NCBI GenBank assembly: GCA_949592205.1
Contig: CATIUR010000003.1
Location: forward strand, 168,257,759-168,321,758
Source: Helichrysum umbraculigerum
Lineage: Eukaryota; Streptophyta; Magnoliopsida; Asterales; Asteraceae
Direction: 5' to 3'
DNA length: 64,000 bases
The notes beneath the pieces were generated by a model. That model saw only the letters and a list, made by a program, of their open reading frames with translations, made no database searches and was not told the origin of the DNA. Within the stretch, counting starts at the first letter, position 1. Each line of letters begins with the position of its first letter. Both the position numbers and the translations under genes were made by a program. Below, piece after piece: positions 48,567 to 61,043 of the stretch.

Positions 48567-51500
48567 AATAGTTTGGGTGAATTGGACTTGATAGAATGTT
48601 CAATCCTAAACTTTGATGAGTTGAGTCAAACATTCCAGTGGGTGTGGGTTTAGTTGATTAGTGAATGTGTGAGAAAGTAGTTAGTTGAATATGTACTAAC
48701 CTTTAACAAGTTATGAAGTGTTGTTTGATTGCAGAAATGGAGGAACATGAGTATCTGATTAGTATATTTCATGTTTCCTCAACGTTTGTGGGCTTAAGAT
48801 TGTCAGGTAATCTTCGATAAGCCTGTGTTAATTTAAATTAACTTGAATTGTTTACTCTGTTATGTTGAGTAAGCCTTGTTATGAAGTTAATTGAGTCAGA
48901 CTGATATGATTCCCCAGTGTTGAGTCAACTATTGATTGCTATAGGTTGACATGAGGATAGAGGTATTGAATGAGATGCTCATTGTTGTGATTATTTCTGA
49001 TTGAATTGTAAATGCAGAAATATGTTTAAGTAGACAGAGAGTTGATTAAGGTTTTAGCAAGATTGATGTTAGAACCTAAGGAGTGTCTTTATTGGTGAGA
49101 CGAGATAATTGATAGTATTATGTTAATGGATTAATCACAAGGTGTGATCTAAATCCTTGTTAGGAAAGGTTGTGTCATTTGAATTGATAATGACTGCTAT
49201 TTGAGAAAATATGTGTTTATGTGACTATATGATATGTGTTGACTATAGTTAAACACTTGATATAAACCATGACTGATAGGTTTAAGAGAAATGTAGAGTG
49301 TAATAATGTGAAATTGATTGGGAAGTGATAGATCTTTCTGGTCAATTGTGAAATTAATAAAAGAAATGTTTTATAGTAACATGATTGAGTAGATTTGTGG
49401 TGACATTGATGCTTGATAGTATAGCATATGTCAAAGTGATGCTAGTTAATTATGATGTGTCCTGAATTTTGTAGTAAATAGGGACATTGAATTGTGTTTA
49501 GTATTAAAATTATGATGATAGGTTATCATATGTTTGAGGTTTCGGGCAAGTAGAAACATTGAGTAATCCAGTTGTTGAAAGTTAGAACATTGTGTGAGAA
49601 TGTAAGTAGTAAGCTGATTTGAATGTGTATCAGCTGATATAAACTATTAAATAGAATATGATTGATTTGAAAATCATAAAGTATTTAATATAAAAGGAGA
49701 ATAGATCACATTGATAATTATAAAGTGGAGTAGCCTGAGAAGGGATTGTGAAGATCATAATCTTGCAACGCCTGATCACCGTTGTTATATTATGTTGTGT
49801 CACATGAACTTGTTGAGGCTACTTTGTATAAAATAAATGTAATGTGATTTGGAATAACTAAGCAGGAAAGTATGCTAAAGTGTTTAATAATTGTTTTGAT
49901 AAGAAAACAATTGGTTAATAGAACATTGTCAGTGTAAGTAATAGTTGTCATTGATATAGGTTTTGATGATAAACCTAAGTGATTAATTTAATTTTGTTGA
50001 ATAAGTAATTGTGATAAATTACTTGTAAATGAATTTGATAGTGTTTAAATGAATCACTATTTGATAATTGGCTTGTATGAGGCCAAAGTTGAGACATGAT
50101 GGTATTGTCTTGCTTGAGGAATTCTAAGTATTATTAAATGTAATAATTGAAAGTTTATGTTTGATAATAAACATATAAAAGGAAATGGCTTGTATGGAGC
50201 CAGGATTAATATAATTTGACCTGGTCCTTGTGAAGGATTGATAAGGTCATTGAAAGTAATAAATTGAAAATTTTGTTTGAAAGTAAACATACAAGGTGTA
50301 ATGGCTTGCATGGAGCCAAAGTTGAGGTAGGTTGATTTTGTCCTTGGGAAGGACTGATAATATTATTGAATGAAATAATTTGAAATATATGTCTGAAAGT
50401 GAACATATAAAATGAAATGATTTGTTGTGAGTTAATATTGATAGTATGTTAACTTTGAAAGTCAAACCATGAATATAAAATTGTGTATAAAATTAATTGC
50501 TTGTGATTGGTTTGAGTTTGGATCAAACTTGAGGAAAGCAATTTGAAAATTTTATAGATTGGTTGATTGAAACCAGAGTTGACATATAGTCAACTGTTTG
50601 TGTTGGAAAAAGTCTAATATTGACTGTAATATTATAATTGTGTGGGGAATGTGGTTAAATTCCCAAATTTTCTAAGTTTGTGAAACTTGAATAATTACTT
50701 AAAGCTAGTGTTAAGTAATTGAAATAGTGTTAAGTATAATTGAGTATTCAGTTAAGCAATGATTGATATTTGAACTGAATATGTATTGGAGAATTATACG
50801 GATAGGAAGTCATTGTATGATATGACAGTTATAATTTGCTAAGAATAAATTGAGTCACATTGATTAAAATTGTGATAAGAAATTCTTACCAGGGTGTGAG
50901 GCTTGTGATGATAGCTTTGATTGGGTAAGAATGGGAAATAAGAAATAATTGGAAGTTATTATTAATAGTTGCCTAGGTTGATTGATACCTTATGGTGGAT
51001 TACCTAAGTATTGAAAGAATTGAATGGATTCTTTGGTTAATTGTTGATGGTATACAAATGAAATAGGTGATAAAGTGGCAAATTGGGATTATATCCAAAT
51101 AAGAAAGGATATGATAGTATATCTAGGATTAGACTGTACTAAAGATCTAGTTGATCTTTATTAATAAAATGAGGAATATGAATTGGATGATTGTTCATAT
51201 TTTAAGAAATCAAGTATGAGATTTAGTGTAATGATCATTATTTTGATAGTTTAAGAATAATGATTATTTGAACTTTGGGGTTGAGAACCTGATGTGTGTA
51301 TAACTGAAGGTGTTAGAGTAAGGGAAACCTTGAAATTGATAGGTGATGATTGTATTCACCAGACTTTTATTGGAAGTTTAGATTGAAATGTTTAAGCTAT
51401 ATACGAGTTGATAAGTATATAAGTGAAACATAGAGTTGTTAATTATCCTATATCCTGTGGTGTGGATATGTGATGAGCAGTAGTAATGTGAAGGCTTGAT

Positions 51501-52818
51501 AAAGACTATGACAGTCTGAATGGCCTATTATATAGAATTAATTGAGACTGTATATGTATATAAGTGTGATATACATGATAATAATTGGTATGATAAATTT
51601 TAATTGAATGAATTAAAATGTACCATAGGTGTTGTGAAAGTTAGTTAGTGTGATCAACTTGATGTAATTTTTGTTGAAATGTGTTGTAAGGTCACACATT
51701 TTGATAATGTGATATTGTGATGCTTGAACCATAGTATCATGATATGTTGATTAAGACTGATTTAGTTGCTAGATTAATGGGATCTAGTGTTGAATAACTA
51801 AGTGATTGTGTGATTATAGTTGTATAACTTCTAATTGCTTGTGATTAGTAGTTATTAAAAGTGAGTTAACTGGTTGCTAAGAGAAGATTTTGATGTCTTA
51901 TCAGTTTAAGTAAAATATGAATTCTAACTTGATGGTTAGTTAGATTTTGAAGATAAATAGTGAGTATTGATAGATATACTGTGGTGTGTAATCACTAGTG
52001 TTGTGATTATTATTTGGTCAATTGTTGTTGCTAACAATTGATAGGGTGTCACCAGTGGAAATAAGTCAATGTAGAGGTTGGTTGATTGTAGGTAAGATTG
52101 ATTGTGGTACTTTTGTTAATTGAGCAAAGTACTTGTTGATTTTGGTTTTACCTACTGAATGTGACATCTGCTTTGCTTATTTAGGTAATATGAATCTGGA
52201 GTACTTTTAAGTAAAAGATTTCATATGATTATAGTGATATGTGAATATGATCGATTATTCACAAGAGTATAGGTATGAAACTTTTGGATGAAAAGTTAAC
52301 CTAGAATTGAATTTCAAATCTTTGGTGGTAGAGATTTGAGATTGTTATCTGTATATTAGATTGATTGCCAGTGGTAAACTGAAATTAAATTTCAGTGTGG
52401 ATATAGGTACCTGTTGATATGATACTGTTGTTGCTGTTTTGTTGTTAACAGAGATGAACAGTGATAATAGGTTAAAGATTTTAGCATGTTGCTAATTTAT
52501 GAGTACATAAACCTATTAAGTTATTGTAGGTTTCACTTGTTGTTTAAGTGATAGTGAATTCACTTAATTAAGTAAGTGTTTGTCCTATGAGATATATCTG
52601 ATTTATCATATTGATTAGATGCACAGTATGTGTGCGTGGGAAAAGATAGAAGCATGTACATTTGGATATGTGCATGTGGAAAGAATTCAAACAGTCTAAG
52701 AATAGTTGTAAGTTGCTATTGAGGACTAATGTTTGATAAGAGATATGTGATTATATCACATTAGTTAGATTGATTGAGATTAGATTTCGGGACGAAATCT
52801 CTTTAAGGGGGGTAGAGT
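48567..52818 (+). mobile_element. Non-coding internal region of the complete LARD
   Basis: About 4.25 kb of T/G-rich plus strand with stop codons in every frame. Neither domain motifs nor decayed pol pieces are seen. The part from about 50640 to 52818 aligns by eye with 1-281 plus 2492-4436 of copy 1 at roughly 85-90%. A tandem block lies at 50070-50500. It ends with the palindrome GATTTCG-GGA-CGAAATC (52783-52799) and the PPT (about 52805-52817). Confidence 0.85.
50070..50500 (+). repeat. ~116-bp tandem repeat inside the LARD
   Basis: Units start at 50070, 50187, 50303 and 50419 with GGCTTGTATGGAGCC or a variant. They carry a mid-block ATTATTRAATGTAATAATT inverted repeat and end in ARTAAACATAYAA. 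Three full copies and a decayed fourth. The overlapping minus-strand frames of 66-84 codons share repeated peptides only because of this. Confidence 0.85.
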
Positions 52819-54782
52819 TGTAACATCCTCGAAATGGATCTGGCCGTTTTGTATTATTTCTTGATTTAAATTAGTATTTAAATGTGTTTAGAAATAATAT
52901 TGTTTGAAATAGTGAAATAATTGGAATAGGAGTCGAATATTCCAATGTGATAAGTAAATTAGTAATTGTTGTAAATTAATATAGTTGACGGTGCAATAAA
53001 ATGTTTGGACTCGCAAATGGGTTTCGGGTTCCAGACAATAGATTGAGATGGGGTATTAAATTTTACCCATATAATTGAAGGCGGTTTAGTGGAACCGACT
53101 ATTTATTTACTTTCCTTATTTGGAAAGTTTCATTATGAAACTTCAAAAACCTCTCAAAACCCTAATCAATTCAAACCAAAATCTTAGAAACCAAATTGAA
53201 AATGAATTTGGAACTGCTAGTGATTCACGTTTCATCAAAATCATCATATCAATTCTGTGTTCTTCATATAAGAAGTAAGTTTGATTTAATCCATTTGATT
53301 TAAATTGGGTTAATTGAGAAACTGTGAGAAATTGATGTTAGAAACTTGTAATAACTGTTGTATAATGATTATATGAAGTTATTGGACGTTTATAACTATT
53401 AGAAATCGAGTTTTAGTGGGTTGGTTATTAAATTCGCGACTTAGGGTTTGAACAGGTCGCAGGTCTGCTGGAACGACGAGGGAAGCCGGCGGCTTGTGCA
53501 CTTTGGATAGAAGCCGGCGGCTTCATAAGTGAAGCCGGCGGTTTGTATTGCGTGGTAGGAACCCGGCGGGCATAAACCCGACCCAGCGGTTGGTGTAGTC
53601 TTTAAAACCCATTTTAGTTCTGTTACCACAAATAGTAAATTACCCGGCGGTTTGGGAAGGGGAGCCGGCGGGTGATGGATTGAAGCCGGCGGCTTCTAGG
53701 AGGAAGCCGGCGGCTTGAAGAGCTGTTTCAGCATTACTTGTTTGATTTCGATAGTAATGTGCTTGATATATGTTATAGGATAATATATGATAATGATTAT
53801 ATTGTAAATCATTAATACACAATTAGGAACTAGTAATTGTAATGTTAATTATGTTAAGTTCCTAAATGTTAAAGATTGATATAAGTTATGTATTGATGAT
53901 CTGGATTACTAACTTATATTTGATATTGATTCTCAGATGTGGAGAAGGCTCAGTGATATTAGACTACTGAGTGGAGGCCTGAGGTAGTCGGTGAGTGGAT
54001 CTGTAACCTCAGTGTGATTTAGTTGTAATGATTTGATTTACAATGAGTAATTTATTATATTACTGTGATATGATGCATCTGTGAAACATGTGGCCATGAT
54101 AGACTGGCATGTTACTTACTTAGCTTATTTGTGCTAATATGTAAGATTCAGAGGTCAACTTGATTTGATAGTTGGGCTCGTTGTTGTTGTTGTAGACGAC
54201 AGGAGATCTCATAAACTTGAATTGTTGGTTTAGAGATCTAGGTCGTGTGTGATCAACAACAAGTTATCGGTAGTGCTGTATGGGCCTATACAGTTGAACT
54301 ATAAGTGTTCTTGGGTGCCAAACCGGTATATGGTTGCTCAGGGACCACCGATCCTCTTGACGTAGTTTGAATGACATTGTGTGAATGTCGGCTAGTAATT
54401 GATTGAGTCAGTGATTTATATTCTGTTTATTGTGTTTTATGTAAATAGATTGTTATGCTGAGTTGGACTGTTGTTATTGGTTCACTCACTTAGCGTTGTG
54501 CTAACCCCACCACAGTTCTTCCTGCAGGTTGTATATTAATGGGACGTATTGGGCAGGAGGTTGTTGGACTGGATGGAATGTTTGACAGGCTGTTACTCTG
54601 ATGTAAATTTTATAACTGTAAAAGTGTTTTGAATTATATAACACCGAGTTTGTTGAAATGTCATGTGTTTGGCTTTGAAAAAGTTTATTGACATTTTGAG
54701 TACATTGATATAAATGTTTTAAATATACGCTTCCGAGTCGCCAATATTATATAGTTGTTTATAATTAACGAGGGGTGTTATA
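52819..54782 (+). repeat. 3' LTR of the complete LARD
   Basis: 1964 bp, nearly identical to the 5' LTR. Donor-like GTAAGT at 53275, acceptor-like CAG ending 53936, stem-loop at 53947-53971. The hairpin cluster (53482-53719) has one unit fewer. Confidence 0.95.
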
Positions 54783-57446
54783 TTAACCACTTTTCAACTA
54801 TATATCAATTTAATTATCACTTGTAGTAATTTCACATAATTCATTCCATTAATATGAATTATCACTATTAACTTCATTAGTTCATCATCACTATCAAATT
54901 TATGATCATAGAATCACATTATCCAGTTAATCCACCTCAACTATAGTTAATCAATATAATTAAACTATTAACCTCATATATTAAGAATTCACTATTTATC
55001 TCTTTCATTATTACATTACTAACTCATGATCATCATCATAATCATCTTAGCTTCAATGAATAAAAACTTCATATACTAGTTCATCTTTCACTAATAACAC
55101 TATAACAACCTCTTGTTATTATAAATCAAGGTGATTAACACCTAATCATCACACTTTCACAAATTCCACTTGAATTATAATCACACAACTTGATTAATTC
55201 ATTATTAGGTTAGATTAAAGCTACTAATCCTCTTAATAACACATATTAACACCATTTCAACTAATATCAAGCTTTAGTTATGATTAATACTATTAACCCA
55301 TCAAAACCCCATGAACTCATCAAATCATATTATCACCTTCTTCATTTCTAACTTAGGGTTTACCTTATAATCATCATTTAATCATCAACTAACAAGAATT
55401 TAATCACTACAACTCTAAATTTTCGGATTATAATCAATAACCCATCAAAATTATCAAAAACTTAAGAACCAAGATTAATTTACAAACTTAAGCTTGAATC
55501 TTGCTAGATATCAACAACAATAAGCTTAACTAACATTAATTTCACATAATCAAACTCTAATTTCGGATTTTGCTCAAGAACAAAAAAACCCCCAATTTCT
55601 AGGGTTCATGATTTGAAAAATTAAAGACTTACAAGATGAAAAGAAGAATTAGAAGATGATAATCTTCACACTAGAAGCTTGAATCCGAATTTTGTAGCTC
55701 CAATTTGATGTTCTCTCCAAGTTTTTGATTTAGGTTTAGGTGTGTGTGTATATATGTTCATACGTACGTATGTATGTGTATATGGATGGGAATAAAACCA
55801 ATTTATTCTATAGAATACACCATTTAAGTGTTAGTTTTCATTCCCCGTATTTATTATTGTCTGGAACTTAAAAAACCATTAGCGGGGAAATACAATTTTA
55901 TTTTACCGTCAACTAAATAAATTTAAAACAAACAATATTTCACAAGCCACAATATTTCCTGAGGCTTATCGACCTATTAATTATACAATCAAACGCAATA
56001 ACAATTTTAAATCGCATTTAAAATTTATAGAAAATACCTATTACTTCTAGGCCCAATTTGAGGATGTTACAATTTTAATCTTGTGTGATATTGTTAATTG
56101 GTGTTTTGATGAAATTAGAGATGATAATTATACATAAAAGGGTAATTGATGATGGTAATGATATAGATATATGTGAATATACACTAAGAAATGGTAATCT
56201 TAGTGTAAGTGATGGTTTTGATTTGTGAATGATAATGAACTACCCATTTATGTGTAATTAGTTAATAAAGTGTGTGAAACTTAACACTTGTATAGCTTAA
56301 TACAAGTAATGAGTTGAAAGTTGAATGTGTATTTGATACTTGGCTACATGATTACATGATTAGGTGATAAACGTGATCAAAGTGTTGATACGAGTAATTT
56401 TATACGTGGGCTATCGCGAGGTAAGTTAATGGATGATGCTATCTTTCTTCAAGTAATGCTTGTTCCATTTACTTGGAAGGACCGGTAATGGATATGTCAT
56501 TTACTTGATGAGTTATGATTATATACCGGGGTGTAGGCCCAAAGATGTTAATTCTTGCGGGAATTAGCATACGATGTTATGGATCCTTAATATACGTATG
56601 TTGTGAAATGATATTGATTATCATTGATAGCCCATTTCTTACTAAGCTTTATGCTTACTCTATTATGTTTATGTGTTTTAGGTGAGCCAACTGGGACCCA
56701 GAGGGATCCGGGTAAAAGGCCCGAATGATGCTAGTGGTGGAGCTTGTTAAGTTATCGGTAACAAGCTAATCTTTTGAATCATGCTCTCGATATGTAATCA
56801 CCCCTTTTGTTTAAGAAAACTTAGTTTTGACACCTAATGTTGAAAGTCAAACATGTTGAAGTGTGGAAGTCAAATTAGTCAATGAGTTGGTATACTCATT
56901 GATAGTTTTGGAGATGATGTTATTGTATCATATATGAATATAATGTGAATATAATGGTTTTATGGAAATTTGATGTTAATAGTTAAGTTGAAGTATTGAT
57001 AGTGAAAGTGGCATGAGTTGACTTAGAATAGTCAAAGAAATGTGATTTGGGTGTTGGAATAGTGGTTATTTGGGTAAAGACCCAAACGGGTCTTTAAAGT
57101 GCCCAAATGGGTCACTAACGGGTCAAAAGGCTACGTTGAGTTGTAAATATAAATGACGAATGTAAACATTGCACTAGGTCCCAATTGTGGTATTAAAAAG
57201 GCAGTAGAAGTGTCAAAGTCTGAAGTTTGTTGGTTTGGAATTTGGTATGTCAACGGAAGTGGTCAAAAATGACCATAAAGTGGTCAACGATCCGTTTTCT
57301 CGTTAAACGTGAAATTTGGAAAAGTGTTAATTGGGAAATGTTCATATAGTCATAATACACGTGCCTGCAAATTTTCATGGTCATTGGACTTGTCATTTTC
57401 AAGATATGCACGATCGAATTTCGGAAGATGGTAAAATGGACAGCAG

Positions 57447-57526
57447 GCTTGATTCCCGGGGAATGGGAGTCATTCCTGGGGAATCCGACTCAAATTACTA
57501 ACAGCATGCTTCATTCCTGGGGAATC
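57447..57526 (+). repeat. ATTCCCNGGGAAT hairpin motifs in LTR D2
   Basis: Four palindromic motifs (GATTCCCGGGGAATGGG, CATTCCTGGGGAATCC and variants) lie near the LTR 3' end. The same cluster is in LTR D at 36815-36912. Confidence 0.8.
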
Positions 57527-57869
57527 TCTTATAAATTCAACATTTTCTTATTTAAATCCTTATTTGATCTAGGGAATGATACAACAAGTCTAAAATGTCA
57601 TATTTAAACGTAAGACTTTACGAAATGAGTAAAAAAAAAAAGTTCTAAATTTCGGGGTGTTTCATATTATTTGGAATAAATACTCACATAAAATATTGTC
57701 TCGTATCAAATGTAATCGTCTACGTGTTTGTATATGTTTAAAATCAAAGTTGTCACAATAATATATTTTTATTCGGGTCGGGTATATGTACGATTGCATA
57801 AGTTTAATTTATCCGAATGTATATACATGTATCTGCATCATTTGTTGTTGTAATAATAATAATAATCAT

Positions 57870-57872
<3 letters not shown>

Positions 57873-57946
<74 letters not shown>
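57873..57946. repeat. (TA)n microsatellite
   Basis: About 37 TA units in the right part of LTR F. Confidence 0.95.
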
Positions 57947-57949
<3 letters not shown>

Positions 57950-58109
57950 GATAATTTCGGTTAGTTAAATGATGAGCAAAGAACAAACTAATAAGCAAAA
58001 CGTATAAGTGTTTGTATTAATGTTTATTTAGTTAATATAATGTTAAAGACTTGCTATACTTAGTAATTGCCATATCGAGTAGGTAAGGAACAAACAAATC
58101 AATCCACAT

Positions 58110-58252
58110 GTTCGGTTGGGGAGTGCTATCCGTTCGGTTATGATCATCTACCCGATCGGCTCATTTGGTCTCACCCGTTCGGGTGACATGGCCTACCCGA
58201 TCGGGTTTGGTTCCTCACCCGTTCGGGTGTGGTTCCTTACCCGTTCGGGTGT
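58110..58252 (-). repeat. CACCCGTTCGGGTG hairpin cluster in LTR F
   Basis: Six to seven motifs of the type ACCCGNTCGGGT with short spacers, some perfect palindromes. GC-rich island in AT-rich LTR sequence. Confidence 0.8.
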
Positions 58253-59732
58253 CTCTTGTTCTTGGTCTGTACTCTGTTCGAATCCAGAAAATTCAACCGA
58301 ATCATTTTTATTTTCAAACTATGATTTTTAACCAAGTTTGCACCAAAGTTGTTGTCAACTATAAACAAGTTTTTATGGAGTAATTTCATACATTGATTTC
58401 ACTCATACACATACCAAATTTTGCACATGCTTTTGTTTTGGGTTTAAAAGTTATCATCACCAACATCTTTATTTTACTAGTTTCATCTTTCACAATATAT
58501 AAAGTGTTAACATAATATAACAAATTTAACAACAAATTTATGTATAAAATTTTGATAGAGAAAAGTTCCTCACAATGAGAATGATGATGATGATTCGGTG
58601 ATGATGATGAAGAAAGGATGATGAAGAAAAGATGATTTTGTTTCCTGCAGTTACTTCTACTTTGTTACTGTCTCTGCTTATTTTGTTGTTGCTTCAGCCG
58701 ATTGAAGAAGAAGGAGTGGTACAGTATTTTGAATTATTGAGTTGAAACTGGGTTGGTGTATCACAGAATGAGAAGGAAGTGTATATATAAAATGTATACG
58801 GGTTTTGGTTTTTCAATGGAGGGAGTATGGTCTCTCAATAATTGAGGCTACGGACCATTATTTTACCCATTAATTTTGGGTACGGATCCAATTGTGAGCG
58901 AAATTTCTTTTAAAGTTCGTAATTTATATTTTGAGGTATTTCTTCAAATACTTTAATATGAAGGGGAAAAATAACACTTTTATTATTTTTGACCTTTGGG
59001 TACGTTTTGTATTTGTTTCTGTTCGCGCATGACACGTTTTAAATAAAACGTATATTTGTTTTCGTTTCGTTTTCGTTTCTGACTGATCGTATAATATTTT
59101 CAAATAAAAATATTTAAAAATATTTTCGAGTTCATTTATGAACTTTTGTATCACCAATGATTGTATTTGTTTTGTCGGATTCACTCTGATATTGTTTCGT
59201 TTTATTTAATTTATAATTATAAAAAATTATAAATTTTTGTTGTACTTTTTATCCAAAAGTTTTGGGCACGCTAAACTTATCTCACATCAACAGTTCAGTT
59301 TGGAATTCTGTAGTGGATTAGTGTAAGAATTAAGCGAAATTAAGTATAAATATATACCTAATTTGGAGGAGTGTCACACCATGTTTCACATAATCCAAAT
59401 ATATCATGGTATTATATCAATCAACAGTCTATAACAGTAAAACCATGTTTACTCATTGTAACTACAAATTTGTTACAACTAAATCAAGCTGAGAGTTACA
59501 GGTCCACTCATCTGACTATCTCAGTATCCACTCAGAGGTCTTATTTTACTGAGTCTTCGGTTGATCTGAGAATACAATAGAAATTATAAGTGAGTACTCA
59601 TTTCATAAGTTGGAGTATAACTTAACATTAAGTATATGATTTCAAATGAATATACATTCCATTACTTAAACCAAGTGTGAAACTTACACAACATAAATAT
59701 TTGAGTTACAACTTACGAGTAATGCTATATCA

Positions 59733-59869
59733 ACCTAATTACATAGACCTAAATACAGACCTAATTATCTTATTGGTTGATTCTTTTCTCTCTCATAATC
59801 TCACCCAATCAATTTTTCAAAAAAACCAATCACACCCTTAGGTCTTTTTTTAGGCCTGCATAATTAGTC
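59733..59869. mobile_element. Small MITE inside LTR G
   Basis: The left end CTAATTACATAGACCTAAAT and the inverted right end CTAATTATGCAGGCCTAAAA match over about 30 bp with some changes. About 137 bp, non-coding. Confidence 0.6.
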
Positions 59870-60040
59870 ATACCAATCATTTTTCACAACGTAATCATCA
59901 AAATCACATATTATTAATACTCCATCATCTATCTCTACATTATCATCATAATGTGTCATTAGGTTGAGTTATAGTTTAGTTTTTATAACTTACATTTACA
60001 GTATGAAAATATGAAACACAAATAGAAGAAAACCCAAAGT

Positions 60041-60235
60041 ACCTGCCGGGTAGGGCATTACCCACCGGCTAACATTAGTACCCGTCGGGTACCAGGTGTA
60101 CGCACCTGGTACTCGGTTTTGGGTCACTTTCTGTTCCAAAACACGCATTAGTACCCACCGGCTAAGAATTGTACCAGCCAGGTACCCGATTTAAATGGGT
60201 TTACCTGCCGGGTAAGGGAGTACCCGCCGGGTACC
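60041..60235 (-). repeat. TACCCGCCGGGTA hairpin cluster in LTR G
   Basis: About ten motifs of the type ACCCGYCGGGTA or ACCTGCCGGGTA in 195 bp. It sits inside the candidate intron of LTR G (59566-60456), the same relative place as the clusters in the LARD LTRs, but with another sequence. Confidence 0.8.
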
Positions 60236-61043
60236 AAGCCCCCACTAGCGACCTGCAGCTAGCTAAACTCAAAATCCGAATTCCATTACCAAAATCACCA
60301 ACATCATCAAACTCATATTTCAATCCGTTCTAATACCTCAAATACATCACATAACAACATCTACATCAAGTATCAACTTCAATTTCCATACAAATCAATT
60401 ATTAACCTAACTTCAACCAAAATCATATATAAAACTTAATAGGCAAAAATACTTACAACTCAATGGAAGAAGCAAGATGATGAATTCAATGATGATGATA
60501 ATCTTGAACTATAATCACAGCATATTATGATTTCAATTTGTGTAAGGTTTTATTCTTTTGGTGAGTTCTCAAAGTAAGAAGAAAGAAATAAAATTTTGAG
60601 AAAGTTAGACAAAAAAAGGAGGTCGGCTCTCCTTTAAACCGACCCAGTACCATTTTAATTTTTAGTCCTCTTCTTAACCTATTGTCTGAAACTAAAAACC
60701 ATTTGCGAAACCAACTATTTTATCTTTCTTAGAACTGTAACAATTTAAAATAATTAATAACTCACTAGTCACAATAAGTCATTTGACCTATTACCTAATT
60801 CCACAATTTAACATAATAATATAAAATTATTACTAACACATTAAATAAACGATTTAAAGTTAAAGAAATTACCGGTTACCACTAGACCCCTAGGGAGGAT
60901 GTTACATAAATGATATGATTTGTACATATTAAATTAACCTACAGAGGTGTGATCATTTTGTACAAGATAAAAAAAAAAAAATCAAGTGTACTTCTCAAAA
61001 TGTACATATATGCCCATATGGGCATTACTTTGTAAATACTTTA

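Larger units (their letters stand above)
46568..54782 (+). mobile_element. Complete young LARD retrotransposon (8215 bp), innermost level
   Basis: Both LTRs, a primer-binding site, a 4.27-kb internal region and a polypurine tract are present. The target duplication TTAAC is perfect (46563-46567, 54783-54787). No coding sequence is visible: the longest frames inside are under 90 codons and are translations of repeats. The two LTRs differ by about six substitutions and one 20-bp indel over about 1.97 kb by eye, so the insertion is recent and the family has been active. Mobility must depend on proteins from an autonomous Ty3/gypsy partner. It matches copy 1 at 1-6408 over both LTR and internal parts, which shows a conserved non-coding interior. 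Confidence 0.95.
45611..56071 (-). mobile_element. Solo LTR C, fourth level of the nest
   Basis: Parts 45611-46567 and 54788-56071 total about 2241 bp. The target duplication ATTTT is perfect (45606-45610, 56072-56076). The 45611-46480 part is nearly the same as the matching end of solo LTR A (282-1150), so A and C are recent relatives there. It carries the stem-loop (46361-46385), an acceptor-like site (46397-46398) and donor-like GTAAGT (55627-55632). Confidence 0.9.
45066..57664 (+). mobile_element. Solo LTR D2, third level of the nest
   Basis: Parts 45066-45610 and 56077-57664 total about 2133 bp. It runs TGTAACGCC to CGGGGTGTTTCA on the plus strand. The target duplication TATTA is perfect (45061-45065, 57665-57669). 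It is of the same family as LTR D at 36684-39114. Donor-like GTATGATTAAC starts at 45411 and acceptor-like TGTTTTAG ends at 56681, followed by GTGAGCC as in LTR D. A TTCCCGGGGAAT-type cluster lies at 57447-57526. Confidence 0.88.
43672..59378 (-). mobile_element. Solo LTR F, second level of the nest
   Basis: Parts 43672-45065 and 57670-59378 total about 3.1 kb. On the minus strand it starts TGTGACACTCCTCC and ends GGGGGTGTTACA. The target duplication CCATG is perfect (43667-43671, 59379-59383). It differs most from the other families. An acceptor-like ATTCTCAG lies at about 43972, but the stem-loop is not recognisable. Both halves carry TA microsatellites and one a CACCCGTTCGGGTG cluster. Confidence 0.85.
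43055..60906 (-). mobile_element. Solo LTR G, outermost level of the five-level nest
   Basis: Parts 43055-43671 and 59384-60906 together make about 2140 bp. On the minus strand it starts TGTAACATCCTCCC and ends GGGGTGTTATA. The target duplication TAAAT is perfect (43050-43054, 60907-60911). It is split by LTR F. It keeps the GGATCGGTGG block (43441-43450), stem-loop (59530-59554), acceptor-like (59566-59567) and donor-like GTAAGT (60451-60456) signals, and a TACCCGNCGGGTA-type hairpin cluster. Confidence 0.88.

Noticed and set aside
50057..50465. Three overlapping minus-strand frames of 66-84 codons with similar peptides
   Set aside because: They arise from the 116-bp tandem repeat in different frames; no start context or known domain.
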